A DNA stretch of 64,000 nt from Heterocephalus glaber (Eukaryota; Chordata; Mammalia; Rodentia; Bathyergidae), in NCBI RefSeq assembly GCF_000247695.1, contig NW_004624849.1, positions 148,490 to 212,489 of the forward strand, read 5' to 3'. A program made the translations under genes and the position numbers. Below the pieces are notes generated by a model. It saw only the letters and a program-made list of their open reading frames with translations, ran no database searches and was not told the origin of the DNA. Of the stretch, positions 62,840-64,000 are shown piece by piece; the stretch's first letter is position 1; each line of letters starts with the position of its first letter.

Positions 62840-63938
62840 ACTGTGCATGGACTACACCATTCTTATTCAGGCTGCCAGAGAGGACTGGGGTCATCCTAGG
62901 GTGCTCTGCCACCCCCGGGAGACCTGTGTACCCTGACACAAGCTTCCCTTGTGTCCAGCGGGTGGGACGGTCCTGTCCATTCTGGACGAGATGGAGAATG
63001 TGTTTGTCTGGGAGCACCTGCAGGACTCTGAGGGCCAGAATCGAGGCGCCTGGCTGGGCATGAACTTCAGTCCCAAAGGTGAGTGTCCGCTGTGGCCGAG
63101 GCTCAAACTGGAAGAGCCCTTCCCCTTCCCCGGCTCGGTGAGATGGGGGCAGGGAAGGGGGCTCTGGTTCTAGAGCACCTCCCCCTCCCACCTGCTTGTG
63201 CTCCACCCTGTCTGCCTCCCCTCTGCCCCTCAGTGCCTTCTTTCCCACAGGAGGTGTGCTGGTCTGGCAGGACAACACAGCTGTGAACTACTCCAACTGG
63301 GGGCCCCCGGGCCTGGGCCCCAGCATGCTGAGCCACAACAGCTGCTACTGGATCCAGAGCAGCAACGGACTGTGGCGCCCAGGCGCCTGCACCAATGTTA
63401 CCATGGGCGTGGTCTGCAAGCTCCCTCGAGGTGAGCCCACATCCTGGCACTCATGGTCCTCCTCCTGTGCCCATGCAGCCACCCCTGGGGTGGACCCAGA
63501 GGTTGATCCTTAACACGCAGGAAACGCGGTGGGTGGGAAGACAGGATCAGACCAGACTGGGGGAGCTGGGATCCTCCCTTGGGGTACAGTAGCCTGTAGG
63601 AAGGCCTGGCTGTGGGACTTACCTTCTAAACTGGACAGCAAGCTCCTGTCACTATAGAGGTTAAGGGGACAGAAAGAGGTCAAGCTCTGTCCACATCACT
63701 AATCACCTCTGTGGTCCTGGACAAATTCCTTGAACTCTGTGACCTCAGTTTCCTTATACATAAAACGGGAATAACAATGCCTATCTCATAGAGCCGTGGT
63801 GAAGATGCAGTGAGTTAGTAAAGTGTCTGATGCTCAGGAAGCAGTTTACAGGTTGCTTAAATTCTTACCTTTCTGATGAGTATATTCACCGGCCCCTCCC
63901 TCTTGACACAGTGGCGGAGAGCAGCTTCTCCCCATCAG
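11628..63938 (+). CDS. MRC2: MRC2 (Endo180/uPARAP/CD280), 29 coding exons, 3' end outside window
   Basis: MRC2 is a type I endocytic receptor of the mannose-receptor family. It binds and internalises collagen, binds mannose/fucose/GlcNAc glycans with Ca2+, and associates with the uPA-uPAR complex at the surface of fibroblast-like cells. The 29 exons listed separately join with every intron phase consistent, giving 4,189 coding nucleotides (about 1,396 residues). Order: signal peptide (1-29), cysteine-rich ricin-B-like domain (30-163), FN2 (164-221), then CTLD1 222-362, CTLD2 363-513, CTLD3 514-655, CTLD4 660-802, CTLD5 815-958, CTLD6 960-1101, CTLD7 1102-1237 and CTLD8 1238-1387. CTLD2 alone has both EPN (460-462) and WND (481-483) of a Ca2+-dependent mannose-type site. 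Human MRC2 has about 1,479 residues in 30 exons, so the missing part is the transmembrane segment and tail. All splice sites are GT/AG. Confidence 0.97.
12315..12363. repeat. (GT)n microsatellite, about 24 units
   Basis: An uninterrupted GT dinucleotide run lies about 600 bases downstream of MRC2 exon 1. Such alternating purine-pyrimidine runs are length-polymorphic and can adopt Z-DNA. Confidence 0.97.
13905..14010 (-). repeat. MIR-like fragment
   Basis: Diverged antisense MIR signature: ATGCTAAATGCTTTG, CCATTTTGCAAAGCAGGAAG, and GGGTCACATATCCAGTAA, corresponding to the MIR segment about tissue-wide mammals share. Confidence 0.5.
16270..16282. repeat. poly(G) run
   Basis: A run of about 12 G follows GTTGC. 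It is the longest uninterrupted G tract noticed in the window. Confidence 0.9.
17011..17106 (+). mobile_element. ID-type SINE
   Basis: It has the body GGTTGGGATTTAGCTCAGTG, ends GGGTACC and carries an A-rich AAACAAAC tail. It is flanked by a perfect 11-bp target-site duplication ACTTCCTATTG at 17,001-17,011 and 17,107-17,117. Confidence 0.92.
17413..17490 (+). mobile_element. degenerate ID-type SINE
   Basis: A diverged ID body is visible: TGTAACTCAGTATAGAATGC, TTGCCTAGTATGTGATCCCC, then an AACAAC tail. Confidence 0.65.
18205..18297 (-). mobile_element. old ID-type SINE, antisense
   Basis: Antisense ID body with AATCAAGCCCAAGACCTCAC and GAGCTACATTCGCAGCCCC, strongly diverged. Confidence 0.65.
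18630..18706 (+). mobile_element. ID-type SINE
   Basis: Body GGGGATGTAGCTCAGTGGTA, followed by GGGTTCAACCTCCAGTGCC. It belongs to the older subfamily with the TGTAGCTCAG variant. Confidence 0.78.
18745..18933 (-). mobile_element. B1-ID composite SINE, antisense
   Basis: A decayed antisense ID half is followed by an antisense B1 half (TTTTGAGACAGCGTCTTGAT, CTTCCTGCCTCAGCCTCC, ACCACACCTGGC). Confidence 0.75.
19059..19230 (+). mobile_element. B1 SINE with internal duplication
   Basis: A 7SL-derived B1: GGGTGTGGTGACTCCTGTAA, CCAGCACTTGGGAGGCAGAG, then two copies of an AGGCCAGCCTGGGCTACATA-like unit about 29 bases apart, and an A-rich tail. The duplication is typical of rodent B1. Confidence 0.9.
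19734..19889 (+). other. possible cassette exon in MRC2 intron 1 (unproven)
   Basis: A 156-base segment lies between a good acceptor (TTTCATTTTTTAG) and a strong donor (CTGG/GTAAGG). One frame is open throughout. It needs two bases to complete an incoming codon and leaves one over, so it is phase 1-1, exactly matching the MRC2 exon 1-2 junction. It would add 52 residues including a basic FIRRKKQQ cluster and a Ser/Thr/Gln-rich stretch. The other two frames have stops. It lies in unique, non-repeat sequence. I do not recognise the peptide, and it is not part of known MRC2. It may simply be a chance decoy exon. Confidence 0.25.
20018..20212 (-). mobile_element. B1-ID composite SINE, antisense
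   Basis: Antisense ID part ends CTACATCCCCAGCCC. After a T-rich linker the antisense B1 part runs from TTTTGAGACAGGATCTGGCT to CATTATGCCTGGTG. Confidence 0.8.
20361..20432 (+). mobile_element. internally deleted ID-type SINE
   Basis: It starts GGGCCAGGGATTTAGCTCAG and ends CGATCCCTGGTACC but lacks about ten bases in the middle. Near-identical direct repeats ACATTAATAATTTA (20,347-20,360) and ACATTGATAATTTTA (after the tail) flank it. Confidence 0.88.
20625..20649. repeat. (GT)n microsatellite
   Basis: About 12 GT units interrupted once near the left end by GTTTGT. Confidence 0.95.
20961..21046 (-). mobile_element. ID-type SINE, antisense
   Basis: A T-run, then GGTACTGGGGATGGAACG through GCTAAATCCCTGGCCC. 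Flanks TCAACTTAA and TCAACCTAA form a target-site duplication. Confidence 0.9.
21427..21597 (-). mobile_element. B1-ID composite SINE, antisense
   Basis: Antisense ID half (GGTACTGGGGATTGCACCCA, CTACATTCCTAGCCC) joined to antisense B1 half (TTTTGAGATAGGGTCTAGCT, GTAGCTGGGATTATACAC). Confidence 0.8.
21605..21795 (-). mobile_element. ID fragment plus B1 SINE, antisense
   Basis: A short antisense ID end (AGTACTAGGGATTGAACCCA) is followed by a full antisense B1 with the duplicated TATGTAG...GGCTGGCCTTGGAC / TATGTAGCTCAGATGACCTT arms. It directly abuts the composite at 21,427-21,597. Confidence 0.78.
21924..22008 (-). mobile_element. young ID-type SINE, antisense
   Basis: A T-run then GGTACTGGGGATTGAACTCG through CTGAGCTAAATCCCTGGCCC, almost without decay. 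CATTTTTT occurs on both sides, possibly the target site. Confidence 0.9.
23145..23247 (+). mobile_element. ID-type SINE
   Basis: GGGCTGGGGATTTAGCTCAG through GTTCGATCCCCAGTACC with an AAACAAAAC tail. Similar flanks ending CTTTCCA on both sides suggest a target-site duplication. Confidence 0.9.
23577..23768 (-). mobile_element. B1-ID composite SINE, antisense
   Basis: Antisense ID half ends GGCTACATCCCCAGTCC. A TTTC-repeat linker leads to the antisense B1 half TTTTGAGACAGGGTCTAAGT through CATCACCATGCCC. Confidence 0.82.
23786..23874 (+). mobile_element. ID-type SINE with CA-rich tail
   Basis: GGGCCAGGGATTTAGCTCAG through GTTCAATCCCCAGTACC. The tail has become a short (CA)n run. Confidence 0.9.
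23957..24018 (-). mobile_element. severely 5'-truncated ID SINE with perfect target-site duplication
   Basis: Between two perfect 15-bp direct repeats (CCAGATTACATTTCT at 23,957-23,971 and 24,004-24,018) there is only a T-run and the GGTACCGGGGATTGAAC 3' end of an antisense ID element. The 5' two thirds never integrated. Confidence 0.9.
24234..24324 (+). mobile_element. ID-type SINE with 18-bp target-site duplication
   Basis: GGGCCAGGAATGTAGCTCAG through GTTCAATTCCCAGTAC plus a C/A tail. AATAAATTTTATGTTTAG occurs exactly at 24,216-24,233 and 24,325-24,342. Confidence 0.93.
24833..24905 (-). mobile_element. old ID-type SINE, antisense
   Basis: GGTGCTGGGGATCAAACCCA through ACTGAGCTACACCACCAGC. 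Confidence 0.72.
25496..25580 (-). mobile_element. old ID-type SINE, antisense
   Basis: GTGGTGCTGGGGATTGACCT through GAGCTACACTTGCC, ending in a C-run. Confidence 0.75.
25600..25880 (-). repeat. ancient L1 fragment, antisense
   Basis: Antisense to the conserved L1 region around the 'tacaatggagtac' motif: ATAGTCCATTGTGTGGATGC, followed by GTTACAAATAATGCTATG. Strongly diverged. Confidence 0.6.
26365..26397 (+). pseudogene. truncated U2 snRNA retropseudogene
   Basis: The segment matches the first 33 nucleotides of U2 snRNA exactly, starting at its true 5' end (ATCGCTTCTCGGCCTTTTGG...) and stopping abruptly after AAGATCAAGTG. It is flanked by near-identical 15-bp repeats, CAAAATGGTGATGGT (26,350-26,364) and CAAAATGGTGGTGGT (26,398-26,412), a target-site duplication. 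The branch-point-binding, Sm-site and 3' stem-loop regions are absent, so it is not functional. Confidence 0.9.
27560..27725 (-). repeat. MIR-like fragment
   Basis: Antisense-type MIR remnants: TTAATCCTCCTAGAAATGCT, GTATTAGTATCCTCCCCAAG, and CAGTGATTCAAACC. Confidence 0.5.
27812..27890 (+). mobile_element. internally deleted ID-type SINE
   Basis: GGGCCAGGGATTTAGCTCAG jumps directly to GGAAGGACCCAAGTTCCATC and CCAGTACC with an AAAAC tail, missing about 20 internal bases. AGTGTTGAATA on both sides is the target-site duplication. Confidence 0.87.
28178..28265 (-). mobile_element. old ID-type SINE, antisense
   Basis: TTTGGTGATAGTGGGGACTG through ACCACTGAGCTACACTATCA. It leads directly into a CA microsatellite. 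Confidence 0.72.
28270..28293. repeat. (CA)n microsatellite
   Basis: About 12 CA units between an antisense ID and an antisense B1 element, probably grown from a SINE linker. Confidence 0.95.
28318..28465 (-). mobile_element. B1 SINE, antisense
   Basis: TTGACACAGTGTTTCACAAT, TTGAACTCACTGAGTAGCCC, CCAGTGCTAGGATCACAGGC, ACACACCCGGC. The internal duplication is visible. Confidence 0.82.
28477..28562 (-). mobile_element. young ID-type SINE, antisense
   Basis: GGTACTGGGAATCGAACTCA through GAGCTAAATCCCCAGCCC. It is flanked by CTGGTCACTCT at 28,466-28,476 and 28,563-28,573. Confidence 0.93.
28915..29145 (+). repeat. MIR element
   Basis: Sense MIR signature: CATTTCCTCATCTGTCAAGT, GGTTGTGATATGGATTAAC, AGTGCCTGGAACCTAGTAAG. 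Confidence 0.7.
29725..29902 (-). mobile_element. B1-ID composite SINE, antisense
   Basis: Antisense ID half (GGTTGTACCGGGGAATGAAC, ACATCCCTAGCCC), T-run, then antisense B1 half ending GTGCCCCCGTGCCTGGC. Confidence 0.8.
30300..31450. promoter_or_regulatory. CpG-rich segment inside MRC2 intron 1
   Basis: In a largely AT-balanced intron, this block is GC-rich with clustered CpG dinucleotides, densest at about 30,340-30,640 (TCGCACCCTTCGCGGCCGG, CGGTGCCCACGAAGACCCGG) and again at about 31,010-31,200. No SINE is inserted in it. It could be an alternative promoter, an enhancer or the start of a non-coding RNA. The long frames seen on both strands reflect GC content and are not supported as genes. 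Confidence 0.55.
32541..32622 (+). mobile_element. old ID-type SINE
   Basis: GGGGTATAGCTTTGTGGTAG through GGTTCAGTCCCCAGCAT with a short A-rich tail. Confidence 0.72.
33124..33286 (+). mobile_element. B1 SINE
   Basis: CCAGGCATAGTGGAGCATAC, GAGACTGAGGCAGAAGGATT, the duplicated GGCCAG...CACATAGTCAGGTCAAGGCCAAC arms, and a tail of AACAACAAAA. Confidence 0.85.
34549..34657 (+). mobile_element. ID-type SINE
   Basis: GGGGCCAGGGATTTAGCTCA through GTTCAATCCCTGGTACC with a long AAAACAAAATAAAAC tail. Confidence 0.9.
34936..35144 (+). mobile_element. B1 followed by ID SINE
   Basis: B1 (GGGCATGAAGGCACACACCT through GTGAAACCCTGTCTC) without the long duplication, then an ID copy (GTGGTGGCACAGTGGTGCC, GTTCAATCCCCAATACTGG). 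Both lie inside the split LTR. Confidence 0.82.
35150..35719 (+). mobile_element. L1 3' end, interrupted by an ID SINE
   Basis: The sense L1 signature is clear: AATGCCCATCAACTGATGAG, TACAATGGAGTACTATTCTG, TAAGTGAAATAAATCAGAC. A purine-rich GGGAAGG/GGAGGGAGGG 3'UTR segment and an A-rich tail to about 35,719 follow. An ID element sits inside it at 35,529-35,619. Confidence 0.8.
35529..35619 (+). mobile_element. ID-type SINE inserted in L1 3'UTR
   Basis: GGGGCCCGGAATTTAGCTCA through CCATCCCTGGTACC. A perfect 15-bp target-site duplication ACAAAGGGAAGGGAG lies at 35,514-35,528 and 35,620-35,634. Confidence 0.93.
35740..35940 (+). mobile_element. B1-ID composite SINE
   Basis: CCAGATGTGATGGCACACAT, GAGCCCAGCCTGGGGAATTT, AATAAATAAAT linker, then GGGCTAGGGATGAAGCTCCG and CAATCCCCAGTATTG. 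Confidence 0.82.
36600..37620. repeat. probable ancient interspersed repeat with a short degenerate tandem array
   Basis: The region lacks exons. At about 37,365-37,465 a unit of about 35-40 bases containing CCANTGTGTAATAAAAAGTA is repeated two to three times (clear copies at about 37,395-37,430 and 37,434-37,460). The wording around it (GTGACCCATAACCAAGAAAA) resembles an old mammalian repeat, but I could not name the family. Confidence 0.4.
37839..38039 (+). mobile_element. two tandem ID SINEs within one target-site duplication
   Basis: Copy one (37,840-37,935) and copy two (37,950-38,030) both run from GGGATTTAGCTCAGTGGTTC to the GTACC/GCACC end. The only direct repeats flank the pair: TGAAAAGTGATGA at 37,826-37,838 and 38,040-38,052. 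Confidence 0.92.
38393..38536 (-). mobile_element. B1 SINE, antisense
   Basis: TTTTGAGACAGTGTCTCACT, GTAGCCCAGGCTGGCCTCAA, CCTGAGTGCTAGGATTATAG, with the duplicated GGCTGGCCTTGAACTCACTA arm. Confidence 0.88.
38655..38729 (-). mobile_element. old ID-type SINE, antisense
   Basis: GTGCTAGGGATTGAACCTAG through ACTGAATTACATCCTCAGTC. Confidence 0.75.
39232..39382 (+). mobile_element. B1 SINE with exact 29-bp internal duplication
   Basis: GGCGTGGTGGCACACACCTG, CAGCACTTGGGAGGCTGAGG, then AGGCCAGCCTGGGCTACATA and, exactly 29 bases later, AGGCCAGCTTGAACCACATA. It is well preserved. Confidence 0.93.
39384..39560 (+). mobile_element. two tandem young ID SINEs
   Basis: First copy GGGCTGGGGATTTAGCTCAG to GATCCCCGGTACC (39,384-39,457). 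Second copy GGGTAGGAATTTAGCTCAGC to GAGTTCGATCCTCCCC (39,470-39,540). They follow the B1 directly, with A-runs as linkers. Confidence 0.9.
40068..40483. mobile_element. Tigger-type (TcMar) DNA transposon remnant
   Basis: The left terminus is CAGTAGTCCTCCCTTACCCA after a TA. The text CCAAGACCCCAAGTGTATGC, TGCCTGAAA and a 3' end GGAACTGAAACTGAGGAAAG ... TAAGAGGGGATGACTATA form the opposite inverted terminus. This is a non-autonomous internally deleted element. An ID SINE sits inside it. Confidence 0.75.
40282..40362 (+). mobile_element. ID-type SINE inside Tigger element
   Basis: GAGCCAGGGATTTAGCTTAG through GTTCGATCCCCGGTACC. AAAGTTACCAA and AAAGTTACCGA flank it as target-site duplication. 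Confidence 0.92.
40746..41147 (+). CDS. MRC2: MRC2 exon 2: cysteine-rich (ricin B-like) domain
   Basis: Encodes residues 30-163, the whole N-terminal cysteine-rich domain, a beta-trefoil related to the ricin B chain. Visible landmarks are [45 protein letters not shown] and [12 protein letters not shown]. In the paralogue MRC1 this domain binds sulphated glycans; Endo180 is not known to. The Asn-Ala-Ser (CNAS) and Asn-Thr-Thr motifs are potential N-glycosylation sites. Acceptor TTCCAG, donor GTGAGA, phase 1-1. Confidence 0.96.
41377..41460 (+). mobile_element. ID-type SINE in MRC2 intron 2
   Basis: GGATCGGAGATTTAGCCCAG through GTTCGATCCCTGGTACC and a 10-A tail. Similar AATTTCAAcC / AACTTCAAAC sequences flank it. 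Confidence 0.88.
42016..42189 (+). CDS. MRC2: MRC2 exon 3: fibronectin type II domain
   Basis: Encodes residues 164-221, the single FN2 module, which is the collagen-binding part of mannose-receptor family proteins. The FN2 pattern is complete: [44 protein letters not shown], with four cysteines. Acceptor CTGCAG, donor GTGAGA, phase 1-1. Confidence 0.96.
42401..42565 (+). CDS. MRC2: MRC2 exon 4: CTLD1, first part
   Basis: Residues 222-276. Begins the first C-type lectin-like domain with [18 protein letters not shown] and the [12 protein letters not shown] helix-strand typical of the fold. Phase 1-1. Confidence 0.95.
42756..42869 (+). CDS. MRC2: MRC2 exon 5: CTLD1, middle
   Basis: Residues 277-314 with the [12 protein letters not shown] core motif and [18 protein letters not shown]. 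Phase 1-1. Confidence 0.95.
43226..43401 (+). mobile_element. B1-ID composite SINE in MRC2 intron 5
   Basis: AGCTGGGCATGGTGGCACAC, GAGGCTGAGGCAGAAGGAAT, then GGGCTGGGGATGTAGCTCAG and TTCAATCCTCAGTACC. The ID half has an internal deletion. AATGAGGA flanks both sides. Confidence 0.85.
43529..43672 (+). CDS. MRC2: MRC2 exon 6: CTLD1, last part
   Basis: Residues 315-362: [29 protein letters not shown] and a linker with an NAT glycosylation motif. The Ca2+-site position reads QPD rather than EPN, and WND is replaced by QNRD, so this domain lacks a canonical sugar site. Phase 1-1. Confidence 0.95.
43740..44095 (-). repeat. old LTR-like interspersed repeat
   Basis: AAAACTTTATTTTGGCTCAG, GAAGCAGAGAGAGGGATTAA, CATGAGGCTTTGGGGGGACA and TAGATATAAATCACAACATA resemble the antisense layout of MaLR-type LTRs. 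Family assignment is tentative. Confidence 0.45.
44700..45120 (-). mobile_element. L1 3' end, antisense
   Basis: Reverse complement of the L1 3' end: TTTATTAGTTCATGTTTGCA, TTCACTTGACAATGATGGTC, TATGGCAGAGTAGTACTCCA. It is the antisense counterpart of the L1 piece at 35,150-35,719. Confidence 0.78.
47111..47299 (+). CDS. MRC2: MRC2 exon 7: CTLD2, first part
   Basis: Residues 363-425: linker [15 protein letters not shown], then [18 protein letters not shown] and [19 protein letters not shown]. This opens the Ca2+-dependent lectin domain of Endo180. Phase 1-1. Confidence 0.96.
47458..47612 (+). CDS. MRC2: MRC2 exon 8: CTLD2 core with EPN motif
   Basis: Residues 426-477. [20 protein letters not shown] is followed by [18 protein letters not shown] at 460-462 is the mannose-type specificity motif that coordinates Ca2+ and sugar hydroxyls. 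The donor GTGAGA leaves phase 0. Confidence 0.96.
48090..48273 (-). mobile_element. B1-ID composite SINE, antisense
   Basis: Antisense ID half (GAGTTGAACCCAGGGCCTTC, GAGCTACATCCTTAGTCC) and antisense B1 half (CTCCTGCCTCAGCCTCCCAG, AAATTACAGGCATGTACTG). Confidence 0.8.
48468..48552 (-). mobile_element. old ID-type SINE, antisense
   Basis: AGTGCTGGGGATTAAACCCA, TATGCATGCTAGGCAAGTGT, CTACTGAGCTACATACATCC. Confidence 0.8.
48838..49100. mobile_element. Tigger-type (TcMar) DNA transposon fragment
   Basis: GCTTCAGTTACCTGAGGTCA, AAATATTAAATGGAAAATTT, and ATCCACTGGGGGTCTTGGGA belong to the same family as the element at 40,068-40,483, in the opposite orientation. Confidence 0.65.
49916..50023 (+). 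CDS. MRC2: MRC2 exon 9: CTLD2 end with WND motif
   Basis: Residues 478-513. [19 protein letters not shown] supplies WND (481-483), the second half of the Ca2+ site, and the final disulphide cysteines. The linker [16 protein letters not shown] follows. Phase 0-0. Confidence 0.96.
50024..51543 (+). other. MRC2: MRC2 intron 9
   Basis: About 1.5 kb of GC-balanced unique sequence. I see no SINE, no exon and no long supported frame. Confidence 0.75.
51544..51659 (+). CDS. MRC2: MRC2 exon 10: CTLD3, first part
   Basis: Residues 514-552: [20 protein letters not shown] and [15 protein letters not shown]. Phase 0-2. Confidence 0.95.
52061..52209 (+). CDS. MRC2: MRC2 exon 11: CTLD3, middle
   Basis: Residues 552-601: [31 protein letters not shown] and [10 protein letters not shown]. 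The Ca2+-site position reads QPG, so no canonical lectin site. NST is a possible N-glycosylation site. Phase 2-1. Confidence 0.95.
52345..52545 (+). repeat. MIR element in MRC2 intron 11
   Basis: TCTGGGCCTCAGTTTGCTCA, ATCTGTCAAATGGGAATGAC, and GGATAATACATGTAAAAAGC are a good sense MIR match. Confidence 0.82.
52692..52771 (-). mobile_element. ID-type SINE, antisense, 14-bp target-site duplication
   Basis: GGTACCGGGGATCAAACTCG through GAGCTAAATCCCCAGC. Flanked by CTCTGTCTCATTCT at 52,678-52,691 and 52,772-52,785. Confidence 0.94.
52925..53142 (+). CDS. MRC2: MRC2 exon 12: CTLD3 end and start of CTLD4
   Basis: Residues 602-674: [20 protein letters not shown] and FRARYICRQ close CTLD3. A Pro/Thr-rich linker ([20 protein letters not shown]) leads into [16 protein letters not shown] of CTLD4. 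Phase 1-0. Confidence 0.95.
53143..53888 (+). other. MRC2: MRC2 intron 12
   Basis: About 0.75 kb. An ID-type fragment (GCGTGAGGCCCTGGGTTTGA) lies at about 53,443-53,480 and MIR-like scraps follow. Otherwise unique. Confidence 0.7.
53889..54031 (+). CDS. MRC2: MRC2 exon 13: CTLD4, continuation
   Basis: Residues 675-722: [20 protein letters not shown] and [18 protein letters not shown]. The donor GTACTG is one of the weakest of the gene. Phase 0-2. Confidence 0.94.
54032..55238 (+). other. MRC2: MRC2 intron 13
   Basis: About 1.2 kb containing one ID SINE (54,268-54,374) and MIR/L2-like remains near 54,730-54,950. Both its splice sites are weaker than the rest. Confidence 0.75.
54268..54374 (+). 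mobile_element. ID-type SINE
   Basis: GGGCCGGGGATTTAGCTCAG through GTTCAACCCCCAGTACT with a long A-rich tail. AAAATCATCGCCAG before and AAAATCATTGCCAG after form the target-site duplication. Confidence 0.93.
55239..55341 (+). CDS. MRC2: MRC2 exon 14: CTLD4, middle
   Basis: Residues 722-756: [20 protein letters not shown] and [11 protein letters not shown]. The acceptor GTTGTGCTGAAG has a poor pyrimidine tract. Phase 2-0. Confidence 0.94.
55587..55725 (+). CDS. MRC2: MRC2 exon 15: CTLD4, last part
   Basis: Residues 757-802: [19 protein letters not shown] with the acidic DDDD run, then [20 protein letters not shown]. Phase 0-1. Confidence 0.95.
55829..55864 (+). CDS. MRC2: MRC2 exon 16: 36-base linker exon
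   Basis: Residues 803-814 ([12 protein letters not shown]), an acidic linker between CTLD4 and CTLD5. It is a small symmetric phase 1-1 exon between a CCATAG acceptor and a GTGAGG donor. Skipping it would keep the frame. Confidence 0.9.
56120..56280 (+). CDS. MRC2: MRC2 exon 17: CTLD5, first part
   Basis: Residues 815-868: [20 protein letters not shown] and [20 protein letters not shown]. Phase 1-0. Confidence 0.95.
56372..56439 (+). CDS. MRC2: MRC2 exon 18: CTLD5, WIGL core
   Basis: Residues 869-891: [20 protein letters not shown]. Phase 0-2. Confidence 0.94.
56564..56750 (+). repeat. MIR element in MRC2 intron 18
   Basis: CTCGCTGGCTGTGTGGCCTT, TTTTCTCATCTGAAAGTGGA and GATTCTCATGAGGATGAGAA are MIR landmarks. 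Confidence 0.82.
57143..57243 (+). CDS. MRC2: MRC2 exon 19: CTLD5, continuation
   Basis: Residues 891-924: [20 protein letters not shown] and [11 protein letters not shown]. No EPN/QPD triad at the Ca2+ position. Phase 2-1. Confidence 0.95.
57540..57682 (+). CDS. MRC2: MRC2 exon 20: CTLD5 end and start of CTLD6
   Basis: Residues 925-972: [20 protein letters not shown] closes CTLD5, the linker [17 protein letters not shown] follows, and [11 protein letters not shown] opens CTLD6. Phase 1-0. Confidence 0.95.
58264..58384 (-). mobile_element. B1 SINE, antisense
   Basis: TTTTTGAGACAGTGTCTCAC, CTCCTGCCTCTGCCTACCGA, CATCACCACACCTGGCC. It lacks the duplicated arm. Confidence 0.8.
58390..58950 (-). 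mobile_element. L1 3' end, antisense, interrupted by ID SINE
   Basis: ATTTATGAGGTACCATGTAA, CAGTACATGCATACAGTGTA, ATCTCCTTAAACAGTTACCA and TTCTAGCTTTTTGAAATATG match the antisense L1 3' region in order. Confidence 0.78.
58793..58882 (-). mobile_element. young ID-type SINE, antisense
   Basis: GGTATTGGGGATCGAACTCA through GAGCTAAATCCCCAGCCC, preceded by a T-run. Confidence 0.92.
59013..59186 (+). mobile_element. B1-ID composite SINE, cut by assembly gap
   Basis: TGGACATGGTGATACAGAAA, GAGGCTGAGGCAGGAGAACC, GAGCCCAGCCTAAGAAACAT, then GTCTGGGATTTAACTCACTG and TTCAGTCTCCAGTA running into N. Confidence 0.82.
59187..59406. other. assembly gap (220 N)
   Basis: All bases are N. The true length is unknown. 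Sequence on both sides is SINE-derived, in opposite orientation. Confidence 0.99.
59407..59545 (-). mobile_element. B1 SINE, antisense, left end in gap
   Basis: TTACTATGTAGTTTAGGCTG, GTGTAGCCTGGGCTGGTCTT, CCAGAGTGCTGGGATTACAA. Both arms of the duplication are visible. Confidence 0.85.
60157..60197 (+). mobile_element. 3'-truncated ID-type SINE fragment
   Basis: GGGCCGGGGATTTAGCTCAG then TGGTTTCGCCGCCTGC, after which unrelated sequence begins. The 3' half and tail are missing. Confidence 0.85.
60636..60750 (+). CDS. MRC2: MRC2 exon 21: CTLD6, first part
   Basis: Residues 973-1010: [20 protein letters not shown] and [17 protein letters not shown]. Phase 0-1. Confidence 0.95.
60867..61030 (+). 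CDS. MRC2: MRC2 exon 22: CTLD6, middle
   Basis: Residues 1011-1065: [39 protein letters not shown] and a Pro/Ser-rich loop. NVT is a potential N-glycosylation site. The pyrimidine tract of the acceptor is broken by a G-run (TTTTTTGGGGGGATTATAG). Phase 1-0. Confidence 0.95.
61197..61305 (+). CDS. MRC2: MRC2 exon 23: CTLD6, last part
   Basis: Residues 1066-1101: [20 protein letters not shown] and [14 protein letters not shown]. Phase 0-1. Confidence 0.95.
61839..62077 (+). CDS. MRC2: MRC2 exon 24: CTLD7, first half
   Basis: Residues 1102-1181: a Pro-rich linker ([17 protein letters not shown]), then [31 protein letters not shown] and [12 protein letters not shown] and NAS are potential N-glycosylation sites. 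Phase 1-0. Confidence 0.95.
62224..62392 (+). CDS. MRC2: MRC2 exon 25: CTLD7, second half
   Basis: Residues 1182-1237: [38 protein letters not shown] and [12 protein letters not shown]. Phase 0-1. Confidence 0.95.
62486..62635 (+). CDS. MRC2: MRC2 exon 26: CTLD8, first part
   Basis: Residues 1238-1287: a PPPPRR linker, [20 protein letters not shown] and [20 protein letters not shown]. Phase 1-1. Confidence 0.95.
62799..62841. repeat. (CA)n microsatellite in MRC2 intron 26
   Basis: About 20 CA units with one AAA interruption, about 120 bases before exon 27. Confidence 0.96.
62959..63078 (+). CDS. MRC2: MRC2 exon 27: CTLD8, middle
   Basis: Residues 1288-1327: [20 protein letters not shown] and [12 protein letters not shown]. 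Phase 1-1. Confidence 0.95.
63251..63430 (+). CDS. MRC2: MRC2 exon 28: CTLD8, last part
   Basis: Residues 1328-1387: [35 protein letters not shown] and [13 protein letters not shown] with the closing cysteines. NYS and NVT are potential N-glycosylation sites. Phase 1-1. Confidence 0.95.
63431..63911 (+). other. MRC2: MRC2 intron 28
   Basis: About 0.48 kb. Positions 63,700-63,850 are a sense MIR element (TTTCCTTATACATAAAACGG, GCCTATCTCATAGAGCCGTG). The rest is unique. Confidence 0.8.
63912..63938 (+). CDS. MRC2: MRC2 exon 29: 27-base juxtamembrane exon
   Basis: Residues 1388-1396 (VAESSFSPS region), the short stalk before the transmembrane helix. It is the smallest exon found. Acceptor GACACAG, donor GTGAGT, phase 1-1. 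The human protein has a similar SSFSPS stalk, supporting it as real. The last exon, with transmembrane segment and endocytic tail, lies beyond position 64,000. Confidence 0.88.
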
Positions 63939-64000
63939 GTGAGTAGAAGGTGGCACTGGGACGGACCCTACCCCCAGGTGGGCAGCCAGGGTGGGCAGCT

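Overview
This window is ordinary vertebrate nuclear DNA from a placental mammal, almost certainly a rodent. It has long introns with GT/AG splice sites, CpG-island promoters and dense SINEs. The SINEs settle the group: many tRNA-derived ID-type elements (body with a TAGCTCAGTGG box, ending in GTACC plus an A-rich tail), B1 elements with a 29-bp internal duplication, and older B1-ID composites. Together these point to a non-murid rodent, perhaps Castorimorpha (beaver or pocket-mouse relatives). The species call is inference.

Layout. Positions 1-557 hold the end of the last intron and the final coding exon of TLK2 (Tousled-like kinase 2). Its 3'UTR follows, with candidate poly(A) signals at 984 and 1458. 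From about 1,480 to 10,950 is intergenic DNA with SINEs and MIR-like remnants. A GC-rich CpG island at about 10,900-12,080 carries the TATA-less promoter and first exon of MRC2 (Endo180/uPARAP, CD280). The rest of the window is MRC2 on the + strand. I placed 29 coding exons (11,628 to 63,938). They join with consistent reading phase to 4,189 coding nucleotides, about 1,396 residues: signal peptide, cysteine-rich ricin-B-like domain, fibronectin type II domain and eight C-type lectin-like domains. The transmembrane segment and cytoplasmic tail lie beyond the right edge. The gene order TLK2-MRC2 matches human 17q23.

Intron 1 is 29 kb and holds most of the unusual material: a second CpG-rich segment (about 30.3-31.4 kb), a truncated U2 snRNA retropseudogene with target-site duplications, a possible in-frame cassette exon (19,734-19,889), a Tigger-like DNA transposon, L1 3' ends and a nested MaLR-type LTR. 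Intron 20 carries a 220-base assembly gap inside SINE DNA.

TLK2 is a nuclear chromatin-assembly kinase. MRC2 is a collagen- and glycan-internalising receptor of mesenchymal cells. Nothing suggests they act together; they are syntenic neighbours. I found no bacterial-type operon, CRISPR array or evident new biological system. The items worth a second look are the possible cassette exon, the intronic CpG island and several unusual retroposition events.
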